Source: Hansfordia pulvinata (taxonomy: Eukaryota; Ascomycota; Sordariomycetes; Xylariales). From it: DNA of 64,000 nt. A model generated the notes under the pieces. The model saw only the letters and a list, made by a program, of their open reading frames with translations, ran no database searches and was not told the DNA's origin. Shown here in pieces: positions 24,291 to 37,240 of the stretch. Location: positions 2,046,001 through 2,110,000 of the forward strand of contig BJKQ01000007.1 in the NCBI GenBank assembly GCA_006538405.1, written 5' to 3'. The position numbers and the translations under genes are program-made. Numbering within the stretch: position 1 is the first letter of the stretch; each line of letters starts with the position of its first letter.

Positions 24291-27200
24291 CTAGGTCTTC
24301 GACTCTATGGCCGATTTGATAGCTGTAGGAATCATGGTTGGTAAGAGACTGAGCGTTCAAATACCCAGGGGGGGATGGGGAGGGGTATGAGAAAGGGAGC
24401 CGTGACAGAAGGTAAACATACCATCACATGTGGTCTTGGCGTCGCCGAACAGCATCTTGGTTCCGGGCATGTAGAACATGGGGTTCGGCACGTCGGCTGT
24501 TAATAGTATCTTGGTCAGTCGATGCCCCAGCGCGGCGAACGAAAAGAATGAGGCGAGTTGAGGACTCACCGTAACCGCTGGCCATGCCGCGCTTCATAAC
24601 GATTACCTGCTTGCTCTTCCAGGCGTGAAGGACGGGCATGCCGGCGATGGGGCTCCCCGGCTCCAGGGCGATAGGGTTGACCGTGTCATTGGCGCCGATG
24701 ACGAGGACGAGGTCTGTGTCGGGGAAGTCGTCGTTGATCTCGTCCATCTCGAGGACAATGTCGTAAGGAACGCTGGCCTCGGCCAAAAGCACGTTGCACT
24801 GGCCCGGCATACGCCCCGCCACAGGGTGTATAGCGAAGCGGACCGTGGCGCCGCGTGCCCGCAGCGCCGCCGTGATCTCGCTGATGGCGTACTGCGCTTT
24901 CGCAACGGCCATGCCGTAGCCAACCACAATGATGACGCTCTCGGCACCCGCCAGTGCTTCGGCCGTCTCGTCGACACTCGTCTGTGTCACAGTCCCTCGG
25001 GCTTATACTCCTCGGTCGTTGCAGGCATCGACGAGATGCCACCGAACAACACGTTTGTCAGCGACCGGTTCATGGCCACGCACATAATGTACGACAAGAT
25101 CGAGCCTGACACGCCGATCAGCGCCCCTACCGACGTCAGCAACGGGTTGTCCAGCATGAAGCCCTCGGCGACAAGCGCGAAGCCGCTGTAAGCGTTGAGA
25201 ACCGTGATGACGACCGGCATGTCAGCGCCGCCAATTGCGGCCGTTGTCGTGAACCCTTTGGCGAAGGAGAGTATCGTATTGGCCCCCAGCGCCATGGCCG
25301 CGATGGTCGGCGAACCCGGAGCCATGGTGACGAAGGCGCCCATGGTCGCCGCATTGGTTGCTAGCATGCCCGAGTTAAGCAAGTGCCGACCTGGCAAGGC
25401 CAGGGGGCGGGAGGACATCTTGGCCGCCAGTTTGAGGAAGGCGACAATGGAGCCGGTGAAGGTGATACCACCAATCAGCACCCCGAGATAGGCAGTGACG
25501 AGGTGCAGTGTCGAGGCGTGCGTAATGTCGCCCATGACGCTGCCGATACTCGTCAGCACTGCGGCGAGGCCAACGACCGAGTGCAGCGCTGCGACTGTTT
25601 GCGGCAAGCTGGTGGGCGTGATGCGCTTGCCAATGGCGATGCCCAGCAGACCGCCGACCCCCGCAAGGGCGCCAAACTGCGCCAGCACCTCAGGGCTGAA
25701 CCCTGCGGCCAGTAGTGATGCCAGAACGCCCGATGCCACGCCCAGGATCCCGAGAATATTGCCCGTGCGGGCTGTGGCCTGCGATGCAAGGCCTGACAGC
25801 GATCCGATGCAAAGAAGCGAGCTGACCATGTACCCGGCTTGCACCAGGCCCGCGGCGCCCGTGGAGGCGGCGGCGAGGTAGCCCCCGCCGAAGAGAACGG
25901 CTGGAATGGCGTACAACCATGGATACTCAGGCGGATCCGTTGGTCCTGGACTTAGTCAGCTACTGCGCCCTCCCGAGCGAGGTCAACTCACGTTTGAACA
26001 TGTCCAGCATCCTCTTGGTGATTACGAAGCCCCCAGAGACGTTAACAAACGCCAGCAGCACAGATGCTGCTCCGAGAGCCTGGGGGATGGTCTCAGGTAG
26101 ATATCCTCCCCCCATGACGAAGAAACCGCCAATGCCGACCATGCCTATAGATGTTAATCAAGTCGAATATACAGAGAGAGCGCGGTTCACGTACCGGAAA
26201 TAGCATTGGTCACGCTCATTAAAGGCGAGTGTAGCGCGGGGCTGACGCCCCAGACGACGCGGTACCCAATGAGAGACGCCAGGCCAAACGTGAAGGCGTT
26301 GCCCATGAACAGGGGGCCCGTAAACTTGCCCAAAGCCAGTGCGGAACTCATACCGGCCGTCACGGCAGCAACTTCGCGTGAGGTCTTCTGGAAGGGGGTG
26401 AGCGCGACGACCTCCTCCTCTTTCGGCGCTGCTTTAGGGGCAGGGGCCGGAGGTGGAGCAGGCCGCGGAGCCGGAGGGACAATTTTACCGCCTGTGGTGA
26501 CAATGGCGCCGCGGACAACTTCGTCACTCAGGTCAATGCCGAAGGATTTCTCTTTGGGAGCCATGGACAGGAGGAACTTGGTGATGTTGTTCGAATACAA
26601 TGTCGAAGACTGGGTCGGGAGCCGGGATGGCAGATCGGTATAGCCTGTAACGTGTAAGTACATACTACGCATGAGCCAGGTGAGCTGTCCTGTGTAGAAC
26701 CTACCAATAATCTTCACGTCGTTGTAGACCGCGAGCTTGCCCGGCTCGGTCTTCTCGCAGTTGCCTCCCGCCTCGGCGGCCAAGTCGACAATAACAGAGC
26801 CAGGCTTCATCACTTCTATCATGCTCTTGGTGATAAGCTTGGGAGCGGGCTTTCCGGGGATCAGGGCTGTGGTGATGATAATGTCAACGTCGCGAGCCTG
26901 CTCGGTGAACAGCTTCATTTCGGCGGCAATGAACTCGGGGGACATCTCCTTAGCGTAGCCGCCGGCGCCTGAGCCGTCCTCTTGCAATTCAACTTCGATG
27001 AATTCAGCGCCCAGAGACTGCACCTGCTCGCGAGCGGCGGATCGCGTGTCAAAGCCGCGCACAATGGCGCCCATCCTGCGCGCGGTGGCTATGGCACTGA
27101 GCCCTGCGACGCCGGCACCAATGACGAGGACCTTACACGGCGGGATCTTGCCCGCAGCCGTGACCTGCCCGGTGAGGAAGCGCCCGAAGTTGTTCGAGGC

Positions 27201-28112
27201 CTCGAGCACGGCTTTGTAACCGGCAATGTTGGCCATTGAGCTCAGGGCGTCGAAAACCTGGGCTCTTGAGATGCGAGGTATCATGTCCACTTTTTCCAAG
27301 CGTCAGATTCTGTACCCTTTTGATCTTGGGAGGGGGTGAGCGGCAGGAATAGGGCGGGAGACTTACTTGCGAACGCATTGGCCTTGCGAGCGGCCAGTCG
27401 CTCGACGAGATCCTTGTTCTGGGCCGGCTGCAGCATGGAGATGATAGTGGCGCCCTCTTTCAAGCGGTCGATCTCGGCTAGGTTGGGGCCGCGGACCTTC
27501 AAGAGTATGTCGGCCGCGGACCACGCACTGCCGGGCTCAACAAGAGTAGCGCCGGCCTGCTCGTAGGCATCGTCCGGGAAATCGGCTTGGGCGCCGGCGC
27601 CACGCTCGACGAGAACCCGTGAGAAGCCCTTTTTGCGCAGCAGGGCGACGTTCTGCGGGGTGATAGCGACGCGACGCTCATTGGCGAACGTCTCGCGAGG
27701 CACGGCGACAGTCAGGGCCGAGTACTCGGTCGAGGCCGTTCCGGGCCCGGAGTCTGGCTCGGCCGCGTGGAATAGCGGAGGGAACCGGCGGGAAACCCGA
27801 GCGGCGCGGCGCGGCGAGCCTCCGGCTGCGACCCGGAGGGCAGGGCAGGCAGGACTGTCGGGTTCTTGACGTGGTGGCTCTGCCAGCGGCGAGACACGCA
27901 GGCGGCGACCAGGGTTGGCGCTGATCTCAGAAGCGACCCTACGAGACGAGTCAGAGCGGGCAGGGCCAGGAATTGGGCTGCAGCGTGCGGTACAATAACG
28001 AACCTGGAATATGGGCCGGCGCGCGCTGCAGGGCGCGCACGGGCGCGTGAGGAGAGACATGACAGGCGGCCAAGGCTCGCATGGGCAGCAGGGGGGACGA
28101 AGGCCACGGCAT
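24291..28112 (-). CDS. NNT: NAD(P) transhydrogenase, mitochondrial (eight exons), with an apparent frameshift
   Basis: Inner-membrane proton pump that reduces NADP+ with NADH, supplying matrix NADPH. Exons: 28112-28004, 27938-27367, 27289-26705, 26644-26195, 26144-25992, 25945-24570, 24496-24422, 24322-24291; all joins are in phase, giving about 1117 residues. Domain I has [20 protein letters not shown] and the NAD fold [12 protein letters not shown] (about 284). A Pro/Ala hinge ([18 protein letters not shown], about 475-495) leads to membrane domain II with many hydrophobic helices and [12 protein letters not shown]. Domain III has [22 protein letters not shown] and [10 protein letters not shown]. 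Domain II ends TEEYKPEG and domain III resumes TVTQTSVDE one frame over at 24994-24996; one extra base there joins them. The 5' end is uncertain: ATG 28112 (GCCACCATG) with a spliced 65-nt intron needs a second extra base near 27715-27770. ATG 28060 reads straight through without one. Confidence 0.93.
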
Positions 28113-31100
28113 GGTGGCGGGCACCGGCTGTGCTCGCTTTTCTTGAAATCAAAGGGCCGGTCAAGGCATTCAAGCGTTGGCAGGTCAATAGGCCTGGGAG
28201 GCAGCCAAGTTGAAGGACGGTCAGGCTTTGCAGCTGTCGCTCGCTTGCTGGCTGATAGCAGGCGGCGTTCTTTTTAGGCTTCGGGGCGACGATGAGTCGC
28301 CGGGGGATCCCAGTCGACAGTCTCGTGCAGTAACTGAGACCAGGGACAGGCACAAACGCGCGCAAACGGTCGGCCCTTTGCGTCGTTCGTGTAACTGGCT
28401 GCTATCGCCAAGCAGTGAGCAAAGGAAGGGGAGGGAGAGGAGGAGAGGAGAGGAGAGGAGAGGAGAGGAGAGGAGAGGAGAGGAGAGGAGAGGAAGAGAA
28501 GGGAGGAGGTTGAAAGGGGAGAGAAGGCGAGAGGGAGAGGAGGAGGGGCTAATTACCTAAGGTAGAGGAAGGGGAAGAGCAATAGAGCAGGTCGATCAGG
28601 GATGACGATACGTCGAGACAATCAGGTCAAGTCCACTGGAGGGTGCTATCTATGGATGGAAGTACATCCAGTATAGGGGCACCTGGGCAGGTACCTAAGG
28701 TTAGGTAATGGAAGGTAGGTACTAATCCGAGGGAGTGTGACGATGTGAAGCTGTGGTGCAAGCAGGAGAGGCAGGAACGACCGGCCAGTCGGCCAGTTCG
28801 GGTCAAAACACTACCTACCTAAATTGGAGAGCTTGGGTAGGCCCGCCGGCTCTATTACATGTATGGCCGCGGTAGATGGACTGTGGTGTCCTCACTGAAT
28901 ACTGAGGTAGTGGCCGGCGAGGTTGAGAGGACGGTGCAAAGGCCGGAAGCGTACTCGCATGACATTCGAACGGTTGGAATGGAGGCGGGCCGAGGGTGCC
29001 GCACTCAAGGCAAACCACATACATGTAGGTAGTGGGCAGTACACGCTGGGAGGAAGGGAGCCAGCAGTCGAGGTATGTATCGAGGTACTTCGCCAGTCGT
29101 GTCATTCGACGCGTCAATCATGGAATCTGATGCACGCGATGCGTTTCCTGTTACTGCAGCCCTGCTTTAGACACCAGGTTGTCGTCTTGAGACTTGGGAC
29201 CCGAGATCTTGCATGGGAACTGGTGTTAGCCAGTGCAAACTCCCTTTTCGCAAGCCTTTTCGGTCCCATCACTCCTTCCGTACTTACCTATGTAATGAAA
29301 GACATTTGATATGAAGCATCTATTATATTCATCTACATAACATGTAGGTACGCACAGGCGAGGCAGGTTTCCACGGACAGCCCCAGATTCCATGGGTGCC
29401 ATTGGAACTGCCACATTCGGGACTCGGAAGGGGGGGGGGGGGGGGGGCGTCCCCGGACGGCGCACTACGAGACGCGCACGGCCGCCGCGGCGACGATCGC
29501 CAGAATGCGGGGATGCGGGGATGCGGGCACCAATGACGACGCCTCGCCTGGCGTCTGGCCCGACGCACACGGCCCGGCACTCGCACTCTTGCTCGTGGCG
29601 ACAGCCACACTCTCTGCCTGCCTGCCTGTCCTTCTCTCTCGTACCTAAGGTACCTATGAATGATGCCTTGCCTGGAAGTGCAACCTTGCGGACCTCTCGT
29701 GGCTGGCCAGCTGACTCTGGCTCGCATGGTGCACCTCCAGTGTTCGTTCCTGCAGGTCCCACACGATTCGGACAGCAACACGACCTGACACCGCCTGCCT
29801 TGAGTACAGCACGATGACCCTGGTAAAGCACCCAATGCCACAAGCCATGATTCTACCTTGTCTCGCCCAGATGCATATCTCGATAGGCATATACCAGCAT
29901 GAAGATGCCGCACGACACATACCTCGTGGGCTCGGCTCTTCAGCGCCGCGATCTTATTGCTGGCCCGACTGCACCAGGCCTCTCGTACCATCTCAAGCTC
30001 GCCTACGGGAGACACCGCATCGACGCAACTCCTCCCGATATCTTCTTTAGCATGCTCATGAGCTGGCCAACTCCAATGCCACATCCAAGCAGTCGACTTG
30101 AAAGCATTCCACGGAAAGAGCCGTCGCGTTGATGATGCCCGCGTCTGGAAACCACCCGGTGCCCAAAGGCCCGGGTATCTTCCACGTCCTAAGAACGCTG
30201 TAACGCACTCCTACACCTGTCTATCGAGTCACAAGGTATACTCTGTAAAGACTATTTTTCCGTGGCATCGTAATTCTATACATCTGGACGAAGGCCTATG
30301 AACACCCCTGCCCGACCTCTGCCCCAGCTGCCTCTGATCGATTCACGACCGTGGATGGTCACTCGCTTTGACTCACATAACATATCATTCTATTTCGGAC
30401 GGATAGACCCGACAACTGAGTTCCCACCGAAAAGGTACACTGGGTTCAAGATTTGTGGGTTGCCTACCAGTCGAGCCGCACGGTTCGCTCTCGACGCTGT
30501 CGGTGCTCATTCGGCCTCAAACCGGCTCGCAGCTTCTCCACTGCCCTGCTTTGTCGCCGCCTTCTCCCCCTCGAAGCCTCACCTGGGCGGGAGCAGGGGA
30601 GGGGGGCTTCCTTCCTCGTCCTCGTCCCGAGCCTCGGAGGTTGCAGCGACAGGGAAAGTCGCTTGACGTTTCTATAAAAAGAGGATTGCAGCGTGGGCCG
30701 AGACTTGTGGCGCGCATTCTCCGTGCGAGAGACAGGGAGACAGAGCTCCTGGACACGGCCGGGACGACGAAAGAGGTGTAAATAAAAGACATCAGTGGTC
30801 AGACGGGCAACCAAGCGCCCTCTTCTTCCGCCCATCGGTGTCCTCATCGGCTTCCCCACAAGTATGTCAAGCTGGTGGTTCGATGCCCGGACTCGGGGTA
30901 TCCGACTTCATATCCCCGTAGAGCTGAGGCCCCTCCGCCTCTTTCAGTCCTGCCGCTGTGACCGCGGACAGGCGTCAACTTCGAACCCGACTTGTGCCAG
31001 TCCCTCGCTCCAATGGGCTCAGCACTTGACGTTGCACCCATTGAAAATGATGTAAGCCCGGGCCACTCTGGACATGGAGTAGCGTAGCTGACAGTGTGTT

Positions 31101-31796
31101 GGCAGATATACTACCCTCTTCGTAGGTCAGGCAGGGGCCGGTTTCGCTCTCGTCAATCTTGAGCCTTGATGCCATCTCGCTTATCTGGCGAGATGGGCGA
31201 GGGAACCTCGAGGACCAGAGGTGCGGCTCTCGATGGATTTGCGGACCATGCTGGCATTTGGTTATTCGCGCAAGAGCAGGGGCGTGACCGGGGCATTGCG
31301 GCAACGGTTGACCACACATCACATCCCGGGCCGGTGGGTTCATCAGACTTTTTTTTTTCTGCATAGAAAATCGCTCTTCGCGTATGCACATGTAGGCGCA
31401 TGCAATCTGCCGCGCCCCTCTTCCCGTCATGTATCAACTGTGTTTCCTTTTCTGACAAATAAGTGCAAAGAGGGTACTTGAGCTTTCCCGCTTGAGGTGG
31501 TGACCTGGTTCGGCTGTTCTTGATCAAGGTGCTGCGTGCGGACGCTTTGGAGATGAACTTGTACCCAAACACCATCTTCGATTGCAGGACATAAATCGAA
31601 CGAAGCCGAGCGTTGGAGAGAGGGGGGGGCGGGGTTTCATGGCCAGTTACTTCAATACATGTTGCAATATGGCTTGTGCCACCTCATCTCAGGACAATGG
31701 TGCCCCAGACCGTGCCCAAGTCGGCTCTGGGCGCCCTTCTCATGGATGGTCATAGTGCCTGCGAGACAGGACTGCCCGAGAAACCCCACCAGCTTG
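28113..31796. promoter_or_regulatory. Transhydrogenase upstream region; 3.7 kb without a recognised gene
   Basis: It contains an (AGGAG)10 purine tract at 28441-28490 within a wider G/A-rich stretch (about 28425-28545), a G17 run (29431-29447), a short triple repeat of GATGCGGG near 29512-29530, and TACCTAAGGTACC-like motifs at 28552, 28690 and 29641. Open frames on the two strands around 29226-30084 overlap each other and look random. No gene is supported. Confidence 0.4.
28441..28490 (+). repeat. (AGGAG)10 microsatellite
   Basis: Ten perfect 5-bp AGGAG units embedded in a longer purine-only strand. It lies about 330 bp upstream of the transhydrogenase start, so it is a pyrimidine tract on that gene's coding strand and may belong to its promoter or 5' UTR. 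Confidence 0.9.
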
Positions 31797-33528
31797 TCAT
31801 TCTCGGTCCTCGAACTGGGCCTCTGGCAGATTTGCAGCTCCGTCGCGGCCCCAAAAGTACAACGCGTCTTCTTGCCACCTCTTTACGTCCCCTATATCCA
31901 AGCAAGACTGGGAAATGGAATGCATAAGCTGAGACTCCAAAACAGATCGACACATCTTGTGGAGTAACCATCTGTTGATGAAGTCGCCTTTGTCGGTCAG
32001 CCCTTGGAGTAGGGTCTCGTAGTGGAACTCGCGAGCTGTGTCCTCTACGAACGAGCGTCGCGGTGGGAATGATGTCGGCAGAGACAGGGCCATCTCCAGT
32101 GATTGACGTGCAGTCTGAGGTGGAGTCTCGAGCAAATGCATTGGATTGGATCGCAAAAGCGACAAATCGTTAAAGACAAGTGTGGAAGTTTTGAGCCTCT
32201 CTATTCCCGCATCTCGATCTGCCGGCTCCAGTTGCAAGTCTTCTCCATGCATGGAAGTAATGCTCGAGCCGGGACTTTCGGACAAGGGTGAGCTCTGTCG
32301 GGTGTTTCGAGGTTCCCCTCCAATTCTTGCGACGGACAGGGCACTGGCCGCGTGTTCCGACACCCTCCCATCAAACGGCGCAGTGGTCCCAGGGTTGTAA
32401 TCTGCTCGGGAGGGGACCTTTTTGAAAGAATGAGCACTCAGTCGATGGCAAGGATTTGGCACTCTACTTTCTGCCGTAGTCACGTACCTTAGTCAGTCCT
32501 CGTCCGTCTGCGGTATCCCGATCCGGGCAGAAAACATTGGGAGCCTGCACACGCCGTGGGGAACCTGGCAAAATGCCTTCAATGAGACCTCCTCCAGAAA
32601 TGCCTTTCAGGGAAACTCGATCATCAAACCCATTGAGAATTTGACAAGTACTTCCCACGCTGCCGCTTCCCTCGCTCGAGTGGCCGGACTCAGTAGAAGC
32701 CAATGTACGCTGCTCTTCCAGGTGCAAGTCAAGCTCAGTGTCCTGCAGATCATCCACCATCTGGTCAAGGGTGTTTTCCGCAGCTTCATGGCGCGCTTGG
32801 GCATCCTTCAGATCCTGAAATAGGGTCCACAGGTGCGGGTGTAGTGGCAAGATAGAATCTGCCGCTGTCATGAAGACACGTTCAGCACGATCTCTCTGCT
32901 GGCGCAGGTGACGGACTTGCCCGCGTTTGCCCCTCAAGGCCTGAAATATGCCGCCCAAGTCGAGCCTCCTCGCTCTTAATTCGGCGGCGTGTTTCAAGCG
33001 GTAAGAGAAGTTGCTTGCGCTGTCTGTTGGCCCCGAGCTCGTCTGTTCTTCCTCACGTGTGCCACTTCTCTGCTGTCCAGAGCCCGGAGGACTGCCACTC
33101 TGATTCGATGGATGCAGATGAGACTGGCTACCGCCAGAACTAGCCGACGTTGGTCTACCATGGTATAGAGAAGCTGCAGATGGCCCCGAAGAGGCAGCTT
33201 CCTTCTGATGGGTCCTGTCGGTTTCCAAAGACTGGTTGGTCGGGCAGCCAGTGAAGAGGTGCGAGTAGGACCGTTGGCAGTGACAATCGCGCCTGATGGG
33301 CCACCTGTCCCTCTTTGTTAGGCCATCATTTGAAGACAAGCTGGCCACGAATTTGCGCAGAATACTCTTGGCTCGGCCCATAGACTCGGGACCGGTAGGA
33401 GAAGATGACTTTGTGCGACCCTGGCGGCCAGCTGTAGAGCTTGAGGGTGCAGAAGCGGCATCCAAGGTGACGTGGTATCTACAGCCACTTCGGCTCGAGT
33501 TGTGGGAGTCTGACATGCCCGTGGCCAT
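31797..33528 (-). CDS. Uncharacterised coiled-coil protein (553 aa)
   Basis: Exon 1 is 33528-32488 and exon 2 is 32417-31797. The 70-nt intron has donor GTACGT, a CTGAG-type branch and acceptor CAAAAAG, joining GLTK to VPSRADYNPG in phase 0. Residues 1-190 are Ser/Gly/Thr-rich and disordered, with one short Cys/His-rich spot (RRDCHCQRSYSHLF, about 78-91) that is too small to call a zinc finger. Residues about 190-290 are a predicted helical coiled coil (RGKRGQVRHLRQQRDRAERV and EAAENTLDQMVDDLQDTE). The C-terminal 100 residues contain INRWLLHKMCRSVLESQLMH and KRWQEDALYFWGRDG, reminiscent of C-terminal regions in fungal proteins of unknown role. No enzyme motif or membrane segment is present. 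Coding evidence is the long frame, in-phase intron and helical periodicity. Function is unknown. Confidence 0.75.
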
Positions 33529-36500
33529 ACTGGGTTGAGGTCATGCAGCGGGCTGTTTGGAAGATGGCGGCGATTGGAGGAGGGCCGATCTGGTGCTGTT
33601 GGGCATCAGCCACGGATAGTTAGTAGGACCTCTCAGCCCCTTGAATTATCGAGTGGTCGAGGCCTAATGTGAGAGGATGAAAGCAGCGCAGGGTGATGCT
33701 GATAGCATAGCGTGATTGGTGCTCTCATCCTGGGGAGGGTGGATAGACGGCGCGGCGCGTGGGGGGTTAGAAACAGAGCTGAGCCGGCGAAGAACTTGGG
33801 AGAAATCGATGCGACGAGGAGAGGGAGGACCAGAGAAGGAGATGGGGGCAAGAACGACTATAAAGATGGGCATCCGGGGTCGGTTCCCAGAGAGCAGATA
33901 TGGAGAAGAGAGGCTCGACTTGGCCGTTTGACGATGTACGGAGTAGAAATGAGAGGGCTGGATCGTCCGCCAGTCGGTCTTTACACGGGGGTGGGTTCTG
34001 GGACAGCCCTGGACCCAGGCCAGAAGACGGTTTTGGTTTTTGAAGCCGGCGGACCCTGACCCTGAATTCCAGGGGAGACGGCAGCTGAATATGGGGCAGT
34101 GAGTGGGCGGCGAGACAGAGCCTCAGCAAGCTAAGGTTGCTAAGGTCGTGTGCAGACGGTTGTGGTGCGAATCAACCCGACTGGGTCGGTTCCATCCTAT
34201 CATTGCGTCTCCCCCAAGCCGGGTGCGACACGTCCATCCACGTACCCAGATCCATACCAGACCTACCTAATGGATATATGTAAGTGTAGATAAGGTGCAT
34301 ATAATTATTGCATTACTGCCCTGGTCATGTCCGTCCCAGAATATGGGCGATTCAAGTTTGCAGCCGGTATTGAACCCAGTCCACATCCATCAACTCACGT
34401 AAGAAATAATGCATGCACCAATGTAGACAGCAGGCCCTGCCCGCCTTCTCCGCAGCGTATCAATCGATCAAGGGCCTGAACACTTCAAATACGTGTCCTT
34501 ACATGCATGTATCTTACATGCCTCGCTGTGTGCGAACACTCGTACCTCATCGAACGACAAGAAGTCGCGGAAGGCACCAGGGAGGTCAGTACCTACGTAT
34601 GTTTAGGTGTAGGTACCTGCCGTAAGATGTAGGTGCCGAATGGACCTTCGATATGTCAAGTGGCAGCAACAGAACTCCTTGCATCATGTCCACATGTCTC
34701 CATCCATGGATTGCATCGGAGCGAGTACATTAGGTACTCGACCTGCATTCTCCAGTCTTTCTCGGTGCAGGTGAGCGGGCGAGAGTCGAACGACTCCGGC
34801 CGTCCCGCCAATAGAGAGCTCCCGCAGCGAGCGGCAAACATCCGGCGACAGGGGCAGGTGCAGGCGCAGGCGTAGCAGGCTCGCCCCTTCCCAACCTGGC
34901 GGGCCCACATGACAACTCCTGGTTACATCCCACAATGGAATCCACACCTGCGTGGGAGTATGGGTACTCGACTTCTTTTGCATTGAGCGTCCGTCTGGTT
35001 AGGCGTATGAGGAATGTGAGGTAAGTGGACATGGAGTAGGTAAGAACCTAGGGTACCTAAGGCAACCTCCACGAGTGGGATGTACACACGCCGACGAGGT
35101 GGAGTGCATGGGTCGGAAAGTACGGCCTCGATGTTGCGAGCGGAGGACATGGGCTATGCAGATGCGGGCGAGGACTGGACGAGGTGTTCGGTTGGGCCTT
35201 CTTCGTCTCGAATATCTGCACTTCCCGGTGAACCGATTCGCTTGAAAGTGCGTGGGATGTTGGGTACCTCCTTCCAATGGTGTCCAACCCAATGCAGATT
35301 CTGGCGTCAATATCAGGCATGTACTTTAAGGAGGTGCGACCTGCACTTCGATGCAATGGAAGCCGCTGGGTTAGTACCTTCAGAAGTGACTGGTAAATTT
35401 CCTAGGCAGGGCGAGGGCGGGCTGGCAAGCACCGCTTGGGCAGAGTCGTCCGTGGCCGCCCCGGGCTCTCCCTCTTCCATCTCATTCTCTACGGTACGAA
35501 CCAAATGAAGACACCGCCCATGTATCACGTCGCAACGACCGACGCACTCCACGATCTCCGTCCCACCACATACAGGATCGTACGATCACGTTCAGGGGGG
35601 CCGGCCCCAACGGCATCGGCAACGGGGCAACGGGTCGGTGGCGGCGACGGCGGCGACGGCGGCGGCGGCGGCGGCGGACCCAGGCCACACGAGGCCAGGG
35701 CCCGGCTCGCGGCAAGGAAGCCCCACGACCGGAGCTGGCGAGTTCACGAACGACCAGGGCCGACAAATGCCAACGCGCTGATGCAGGAGAAAAGGTGGGC
35801 GACCAGCGCCGACGTTCGCCATTCATCAGATGTCGTTCTGCTCTGCAAACCACCCTGCGCTAGCTCCATGCTGCTGCCCCGGGGGCCGCCACAGCTTGGC
35901 CCGGTTTGCTCCGCCATTCACCCGCCCATGCCCGCCTCCACTCCCGACCTTGGACGCCTCTCACTCGGTCGGCCTGCAGAACTCGGTAATCTTCTTGCAT
36001 CCACTCGTCCACATGGCCAGCCGGCTGCAGTCCTAGCGCCTCCCTGGGCCTCCGCGCACAATGTACACAATGTACACCATGCGCGCAGATACGGTCGTCT
36101 CCTCGCTGCTACTCTCGTGCGAATACTTGTGCGTGCGTAGAGGGTTCGCGCGGCGTGGGGCTTTTCCTCGCGGCCCTCCTGCTGGATCCAAGCTCGTGCG
36201 TTTCCCTCTTGCCTCCTCGACTTCCTGGCTGGCCTCCGCCCGTTCTCGTCTCCAGTCACTCCTCTTCACCCCGCCGCTGTCGATACACGCACCGCGCACA
36301 GTCCCTGAGGACCCTGGGCTGGCCTGGGCTGCTCGCGCCGACTAGCTCCACAGCCAGGGTCTTTCGATTCTCACAGCTACGGAGTCGCTACGGAGTCCAG
36401 CTATTCTCATCTGCGCTTTTTGATGGACACGCGAGCGCGAAAAGAGCCTCTGGTCTCTCCGCTCATCTCCAGCTCCTGTGACGACCTCTCCCCCTCCCCC

Positions 36501-37240
36501 TCTTTCGTCCTTCCCATGAGCGTAGACCACACCACCGAGTTTCGTATACGGCGTTCCGCACCATCCCAGTGGCCCTGCTTTTGGCGTGCTCTGGAGCCCG
36601 CGTCTTGCTCTCATGGTTAAGCCCCTCCCTTCCTCCGCACTTATTCTCAAAGTCGGCCCGCCTCCATTCTTCTTTCGATACATAAATATCGAAATTCTCT
36701 GCCGCCAGAGACTCTGCAGCTTGTTTGCACACTTCCATCCCTGTGACAACGTGGTAGCTACTCCCAAGCCACGGACGCGACATCGGCCCTTAACGCCCCA
36801 AGCCGTCTCGATCTGCAGCGAAGACTTGCTCCCTTGAGAGTCCGTCATCCATTTCACATCTCATCTTGCATCACCGCTCACACACAGCACCAGACCTAGC
36901 CCAGTCGACAGACCAATAGACTTCTGGCAAGTCGCTGGCCTAGGAATGACTTGCATAACACCCTCGCCCAATAAGCTGCATACCCACCGACACAACTCAT
37001 CAACTCTCGCGTCCAGTGAAAGCGAGCTAACCACTTTGCTTTGCAGCGCAGCCCGGGCCAGTGACAAACTTCGGTCTTCCGACAGAGCAGCCCTTCGGTA
37101 CCCTTCAGCTGGCCCCTTCATAGAGCCGCAAGCCATCCGTACTTAGTCTGCATGCCCCGCGCAGACACATTCTCTTGCTCCGTTTCCCGAATCTCCACGA
37201 CCATTGCCTTGTACGGTGAACCAAGCCAGGCCCCAGTTGC
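33529..37240. promoter_or_regulatory. 3.7-kb divergent intergenic region
   Basis: It separates the coiled-coil gene (minus) from the DUF6590 gene (plus). It contains an imperfect (GGC)n tract (about 35640-35675), TACCTAAGG-type motifs (about 35047-35065) and, near the plus gene, pyrimidine-rich DNA (36180-37140) that could be a long 5' UTR. Open frames at 35436-36140 and its antisense partner are driven by the GGC repeat. No gene is supported. Confidence 0.4.

Noticed and set aside
24990..25916. Reading the transhydrogenase as two separate bacterial-type subunits
   Set aside because: Introns run through both parts, all exon phases fit one chain, and the break disappears with one base beside a G run.
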